Assembly: GCF_018129995.1 (NCBI RefSeq)
Contig: NZ_JAFCKS010000001.1
Coordinates: 345,001-409,000 of the forward strand
Direction of reading: 5' to 3'
Source: Bradyrhizobium sp. SZCCT0153
GTDB taxonomy: Bacteria > Pseudomonadota > Alphaproteobacteria > Rhizobiales > Xanthobacteraceae
Length of the DNA stretch: 64,000 nt
A program made the translations under genes and the position numbers. The notes under the pieces are model-generated. The model had not been told where the DNA came from. It saw only the letters and a program-made list of their open reading frames with translations, and did not search any database. The stretch's first letter is position 1. Each line of letters begins with the position of its first letter. This document shows, piece after piece, positions 57,235 to 64,000 of the stretch.

Positions 57235-58995
57235 GTGGGGTCGTCTCCAGGCAGCAGCCGGAGCAAACGCGCGCATTTCCTGCGCGCCGCCTTGCCGTGT
57301 CTTGTGCTGACGGCGCTCGGAAGTGCGCCCGCGGCGGCCCAGAGCCTCACCCCGGACCTGTTCAATCCCAACCGCGGCGGCTTCGCCTCGCCCGACACGC
57401 TGCCGACGCGCCGCACGGCAGGCGTTCCGCTGGCGCCGTCGGATGCGCTGCCGGCGTTGCCCGACCCCAATGCCGACCCGCGCAAGCGCCAGCAGGCGCC
57501 GGCGACCTCGCGCCCCGGCCAGAACCCGACCAACCAGGTCCCGACCTACGGCCTGCCCGCCGCCAATGGTGCCAGCGCCTCCGGCTACGACTCGCTCAAC
57601 CGCAAGCGGCAGCAACCCAAGCTCTATCCCGGCCAGCCCAAGCCGAAGCGCCCCGCCGGTCCCGGCTCGCCGGTGCCCCTGGCTACGCCACCGGTGTCCA
57701 CCCTCGGTCTGCCCAGGATCGCGCCGCCGCCGTCCGCGTCCGCGAACAAGGCGCCGGTGCCGGCGGCGATGGCGGGCACCGTGCCCGGCCAGCCGCAGCG
57801 CCGCCGCCTCAAGGCGGATGACGATCCGTTCGGGGCCGTCGGCGACTATGCCGGCAGTTTCCTGATCAAGGGCGGGCTTGAGCTCTCCGCCGGCTACGAC
57901 ACCAATCCCGCGCGTCTGAACAAGCCGATCGGCTCGCCGGTCTATGTGGTCGCACCCGATCTTCTCGTGGCGTCCGACTGGGAGCGCCACGCGCTGGTCG
58001 CCGATCTGCGCGGCTCGTTCTCGGGCTATACCCAAAACATGCCGGCGACGATTGACGGCTTCGCCTCGCCCTCGCCGGTCGAGATCGACCGCCCGGATTT
58101 CACCGGCCATGTCGACGGCCGCCTCGACGTCGACCGCGATCTCAAGCTGACCTCGCAGCTGCGCCTGCGGCTCGCCACCGACAATCCCGGCAGCCCGAAC
58201 GTGCAGGCCGGCCTGCAGAAGTACCCGATCTACGCCAGCTATGGCACCACCGTCGGCTTCGACCAGACCTTCAACCGCTTTCAGGTCGCGGCCGGCGCCA
58301 CGGTGGATCGCACCGCCTACACCAACTCAAAACTCACCGACGGCTCGACCTTCAGCAACGACGATCGCGACTTCAACCAGTATGGCGGCGTCGGGCGCTT
58401 CTCCTACGATCTCAAGCCGGGCCTGAAGCCGTTCGTCGAGATCCAGGGCGACACCCGCGTCCACGACCAGGCCGCCGACCGCAACGGCTATTTGCGCGAT
58501 TCAGACGGCGGCTACGCCAAGGTCGGCTCGTCCTTCGAGTTCTCGCGCATTCTCACCGGCGAGGTCTCGGTCGGCTATTCCGCGCGCAACTATGTCGACC
58601 CGCGCCTCAGCCAGCTCGCGGGCTTCCTGACCTCGGGCTCGCTGATCTGGAATGCGAGCGGCCTGACCACGGTGAAATTCTCAACCGACACGCAGATCGC
58701 CGAGACCACCGTCCCCGGCTCCTCCGGCGTGCTGGTGCACACCTACGCCGCCGAGGTCGATCACGATTTCCGCCGCTGGCTCACCGCGGTCGGCAAGTTC
58801 ACCTACGGGACCTACGACTATCAGGGCCAGAACCGCAACGACAAGACCTACTCGCTCGAAGGCAATCTGATCTACAAGCTCAACCGCAACATCTGGGTCA
58901 AGGGCACGCTGCGCCACGACATCCTGGATTCGAACCAGCCGGGCTCAAGCTCGCAGGGCACGGTGGCGATGGTTGGGGTGAGGCTGCAGAATTGA
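57235..58995 (+). CDS. Outer membrane beta-barrel protein
   Basis: 586 residues from a GTG with a GGAG ribosome site ten bases upstream. A signal peptide (HFLRAALPCLVLTALGSAPAAAQS) is followed by about 170 residues of Pro-rich low-complexity sequence and then by about 375 residues of alternating amphipathic strands (for example LIKGGLELSAGYDTNPARLN and GTLRHDILDSNQPGSSSQG) ending in an aromatic/hydrophobic strand with VGVRLQN. This is a surface porin-like or autotransporter-like barrel of a Bradyrhizobiaceae family, usually annotated only as outer membrane beta-barrel protein. Its cargo is unknown. Confidence 0.85.
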   Translation: MGSSPGSSRSKRAHFLRAALPCLVLTALGSAPAAAQSLTPDLFNPNRGGFASPDTLPTRRTAGVPLAPSDALPALPDPNADPRKRQQAPATSRPGQNPTNQVPTYGLPAANGASASGYDSLNRKRQQPKLYPGQPKPKRPAGPGSPVPLATPPVSTLGLPRIAPPPSASANKAPVPAAMAGTVPGQPQRRRLKADDDPFGAVGDYAGSFLIKGGLELSAGYDTNPARLNKPIGSPVYVVAPDLLVASDWERHALVADLRGSFSGYTQNMPATIDGFASPSPVEIDRPDFTGHVDGRLDVDRDLKLTSQLRLRLATDNPGSPNVQAGLQKYPIYASYGTTVGFDQTFNRFQVAAGATVDRTAYTNSKLTDGSTFSNDDRDFNQYGGVGRFSYDLKPGLKPFVEIQGDTRVHDQAADRNGYLRDSDGGYAKVGSSFEFSRILTGEVSVGYSARNYVDPRLSQLAGFLTSGSLIWNASGLTTVKFSTDTQIAETTVPGSSGVLVHTYAAEVDHDFRRWLTAVGKFTYGTYDYQGQNRNDKTYSLEGNLIYKLNRNIWVKGTLRHDILDSNQPGSSSQGTVAMVGVRLQN

Positions 58996-59007
58996 GGAGT
59001 GGGCAGT

Positions 59008-59274
59008 ATGGCGCCACGGATTACTTTGGACATCAACTCGGCTGGAGAATTCGAGCTATGGCTCAATTCCGAAGGCCGCGACCTCTTCGTTAAGGAACTG
59101 CTGGCGCTGAATGCGACTAACGAACATTTTCACTTGATGCCAAGTGAAGTCGCATCGGATGTTGAAGTTTCTACGCGACCCTATCGGCCGACCGACAAGC
59201 TTCTCGCATACGGTAAGGTGCTGTTCCGGCTCGACGAGTGGGACGCACAACACTTCCCGCACGTCCTGGACTGA
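59008..59274 (+). CDS. Small conserved protein, possible Imm32-type immunity protein
   Basis: 88 residues from ATG 59008 with a GAGGAG ribosome site eight bases upstream; an ATG nine bases before is possible. The layout (LDINSAGEFELWLNSEGRDLFVKELLALNATNEHFHLMP, then PYRPTDKLLAYGKVLFRLDEWDAQHFPHVLD) resembles small proteins that databases place with Immunity protein 32. No partner toxin gene is in view. Without a search this is a tentative call; an unrelated orphan is also possible. It follows the beta-barrel gene and precedes a palindromic repeat. Confidence 0.5.
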   Translation: MAPRITLDINSAGEFELWLNSEGRDLFVKELLALNATNEHFHLMPSEVASDVEVSTRPYRPTDKLLAYGKVLFRLDEWDAQHFPHVLD

Positions 59275-59300
59275 AGTCCGCTCGCTGCCCCTCACTCCGC

Positions 59301-59400
59301 TGTTATGCCCCGCGAAGGCGGGGCATCCAGTACGCCGCGGCTTCTCAGTAGATCACAATTGTTTCGGAATACTGGATCGCCCGCTTTCGCGGGCGATGAC
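59301..59400. repeat. Compound palindromic repeat before gltD 3' end
   Basis: ATGCCCCGCGAAGGCGGGGCAT (left hairpin) and ATCGCCCGCTTTCGCGGGCGAT (right hairpin) flank a central segment with CCAGTA...TACTGG complementarity. Similar compound palindromes recur in Bradyrhizobium intergenic DNA. It separates the small orphan gene from the 3' end of gltD. Confidence 0.7.
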
Positions 59401-59432
59401 ACCGTTTGTAAATCTTGCAGCGAGCCCAGCGG

Positions 59433-60884
59433 CTACCGCGGCAGGTCCGTCTTCCCCATCAGGAACATATCGATTGACCGTGCGCACAGCCGGCCCTCGC
59501 GGATCGCCCAGACCACCAGTGATTGCCCACGGCGCATGTCGCCGGCGGTGAACACGTTCGGGCGCGAGGTCTGGTAGTCGAGCGTGTTGGCCTTGACGTT
59601 GCCGCGCGGGTCGAGCTCGACCGCGAGCTGCTTCAGCAGACCCTCGTGCACGGGGTGCACGAAGCCCATCGCGAGCAGGACGAGCTCGGCGTCGAGATCG
59701 AACTCGGTGCCGGCAATCGGCTTGAACTTGTCGTCGACGCGCACGCAGTGCAGCTTCTTGACCTGGCCGTTCTCGCCGGAAAACTTCTGCGTCAGCACGG
59801 CGAATTCTCGGACCGCGCCTTCGGCCTGGCTCGACGACGTGCGCATTTTCAGCGGCCAGTTCGGCCAGGTCAGGCCCTTGTTCTCGTGCTCGGGCGGGGC
59901 CGGCATGATCTCGAGCTGGGTGACCGAGAGCGCGCCCTGGCGCAGCGAGGTGCCGATGCAGTCGGATCCGGTGTCGCCGCCGCCGATGACGACGACGTGC
60001 TTGCCCGCGGCCAGGATCTCGCTGACCCCGTTCAGCGGCTCCTCGGAGACGCGGCGGTTCTGCTGCGGCAGAAAGTCCATGGCGTAGTGGATGCCGGCGA
60101 ACTCGCGGCCGGGGATCGGCAGGTCGCGCGGGGCTTCGGCGCCGCCGGTCAGCGCGACGGCATCGTACTCGTTGAGCATCTCGCGCGGATCGACATTGCC
60201 GTCAGCGCCGACATGGCTGTTGTAGTGGAAGGTGACGCCTTCGCCTTCCATCTGCCTGACGCGGCGGTCGATGACGCCCTTCTCCATCTTGAAGTCGGGA
60301 ATGCCATAACGAAGCAGGCCGCCGGCCTTGGCGTACTTCTCGAACAGATGCACATCGTGCCCGGCGCGCGCGAGCTGCTGTGCGCAGGCCATGCCGGCCG
60401 GACCGGAGCCGATCACCGCGACCTTCTTTCCGGTCTTGACGGAGGCGATTTCGGGCTTGAGCCAGCCATTGTCCCAGGCGCGGTCGACGATCGCGCATTC
60501 GATGGTCTTGATGGTGACGGGGTTGTCGTCGATGTTGAGCGTGCAGGATGCCTCGCACGGCGCAGGACAGATGCGGCCGGTGAACTCCGGGAAATTGTTG
60601 GTCGAGTGCAGGTTGCGCGACGCCTCTTCCCAGTTGTTCTGGTAAACGAGGTCGTTGAAGTCGGGGATCTGGTTGTTGACCGGGCAGCCGGGCGTGCCGG
60701 GCGCGACCGAGCCGGTCCCGTGGCAATAGGGAATGCCGCAATTCATGCAGCGCGCAGCCTGGTCGCGCGTTTCCTTCTCGGTCAAGGGAACGACGAACTC
60801 GTTGTAATGCTTCACACGCTCGGCGACCGGGGTGTACTTGCGGTCATGCCGTTCGATTTCAAGAAAACCCGTGATCTTGCCCAT
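59433..60884 (-). CDS. gltD: Glutamate synthase (NADPH) small subunit
   Basis: 483 residues. N-terminal Fe-S cysteines are in [24 protein letters not shown] and [15 protein letters not shown]-binding [27 protein letters not shown] follows, and NADPH-binding [20 protein letters not shown] in the middle. It passes electrons from NADPH to the large subunit for reductive transfer of the glutamine amide to 2-oxoglutarate. It is downstream of gltB on the same strand with a palindromic repeat in the 141-base gap, a repeat location that could tune relative expression. Confidence 0.97.
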   Translation of the reverse strand: MGKITGFLEIERHDRKYTPVAERVKHYNEFVVPLTEKETRDQAARCMNCGIPYCHGTGSVAPGTPGCPVNNQIPDFNDLVYQNNWEEASRNLHSTNNFPEFTGRICPAPCEASCTLNIDDNPVTIKTIECAIVDRAWDNGWLKPEIASVKTGKKVAVIGSGPAGMACAQQLARAGHDVHLFEKYAKAGGLLRYGIPDFKMEKGVIDRRVRQMEGEGVTFHYNSHVGADGNVDPREMLNEYDAVALTGGAEAPRDLPIPGREFAGIHYAMDFLPQQNRRVSEEPLNGVSEILAAGKHVVVIGGGDTGSDCIGTSLRQGALSVTQLEIMPAPPEHENKGLTWPNWPLKMRTSSSQAEGAVREFAVLTQKFSGENGQVKKLHCVRVDDKFKPIAGTEFDLDAELVLLAMGFVHPVHEGLLKQLAVELDPRGNVKANTLDYQTSRPNVFTAGDMRRGQSLVVWAIREGRLCARSIDMFLMGKTDLPR

Positions 60885-60930
60885 TAAACCCGAAGTCCCT
60901 GCCGGCTAATTCGTTCTGTTTCTTCTCGTC

Positions 60931-61013
60931 GTCATTGCGAGAGGCGAAGCGTCGAAGCAATCCAGTGTATCCGAGGAGAAAGTCTGGATTGCTTCGCTAC
61001 GCTCGCAATGACG
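60931..61013. repeat. Palindromic repeat (GTCATTGCGAG...TTGCTTCGCTACGCTCGCAATGAC family), copy 3
   Basis: GTCATTGCGAGAGGCGAAGCGTCGAAGCAATCCAG and CTGGATTGCTTCGCTACGCTCGCAATGAC are complementary. It lies between gltB and gltD. As an RNA hairpin it could act on the polycistronic transcript by reducing gltD readthrough or protecting gltB mRNA. Confidence 0.85.
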
Positions 61014-61025
61014 GGGTGTGATGCC

Positions 61026-64000
<2,975 letters not shown>

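Overview
The window looks like chromosomal DNA of a Bradyrhizobium-type alphaproteobacterium (Nitrobacteraceae). This rests on the high G+C, the EcfG/NepR/PhyR general stress locus, a DUF3551 protein, homospermidine synthase next to a type III ornithine decarboxylase, and several families of short palindromic intergenic repeats of the kind common in that group. The species call is inferred from gene content only. No rRNA, tRNA, CRISPR array, prophage or intact insertion sequence was recognised.

Layout. 0-5 kb: a leftward GntR-regulated unit (EctD-like dioxygenase plus a SAF-domain NAD(P) oxidoreductase that runs off the left edge), then two tandem alpha/beta hydrolases and a rightward alkyltransferase-type DNA repair gene. 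5.4-16.5 kb: a catabolic island with every step of an acyl-CoA beta-oxidation cycle (two AMP-forming ligases, three acyl-CoA dehydrogenases, enoyl-CoA hydratase, SDR dehydrogenase, thiolase) around a TetR-type regulator. 16.6-19.3 kb: nitroreductase, then the general stress response core, nepR-ecfG diverging from phyR. 19.4-24.4 kb: SnoaL-like protein, exported protein, htpG with a heat-shock-type promoter, a DUF3551 protein and a patch of gene debris. 24.5-28.8 kb: FATP-type acyl-CoA synthetase, then an overlapping ACP / adenylating enzyme / ketoreductase cassette. 28.9-34.3 kb: small genes, a cyclase-like DUF3095 protein, MATE pump, acetyltransferase and iron superoxide dismutase.

34.4-41.6 kb: a split DUF318 permease pair, then a zinc locus (Zur-type palindrome, His-rich small protein, znuC, znuB, znuA, CobW GTPase, WD40 propeller), MgtC-like protein and a small proline-rich membrane protein. 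41.6-46.5 kb: polyamine region (homospermidine synthase, RidA, GNAT, ornithine decarboxylase with a long structured leader that resembles the speF motif). 46.6-53.1 kb: M3 oligopeptidase, DUF1007 plus NicO/RcnA-like metal exporter, MAPEG protein, ferrochelatase, and an ABC substrate-binding gene broken by one extra G. 53.3-64 kb: SPFH/NfeD pair, HxlR regulator diverging from a carboxymuconolactone-decarboxylase-like gene, kdsD, a beta-barrel protein, a small orphan, then gltD and gltB (gltB runs off the right edge).

The main thread is regulatory. Near-consensus EcfG promoters (GGAAC, 16-17 bases, CGTT) lie in front of sodB and of a small orphan gene, and weaker variants lie at phyR, nepR and two exported-protein genes. 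The EcfG regulator therefore sits among several genes it may control.
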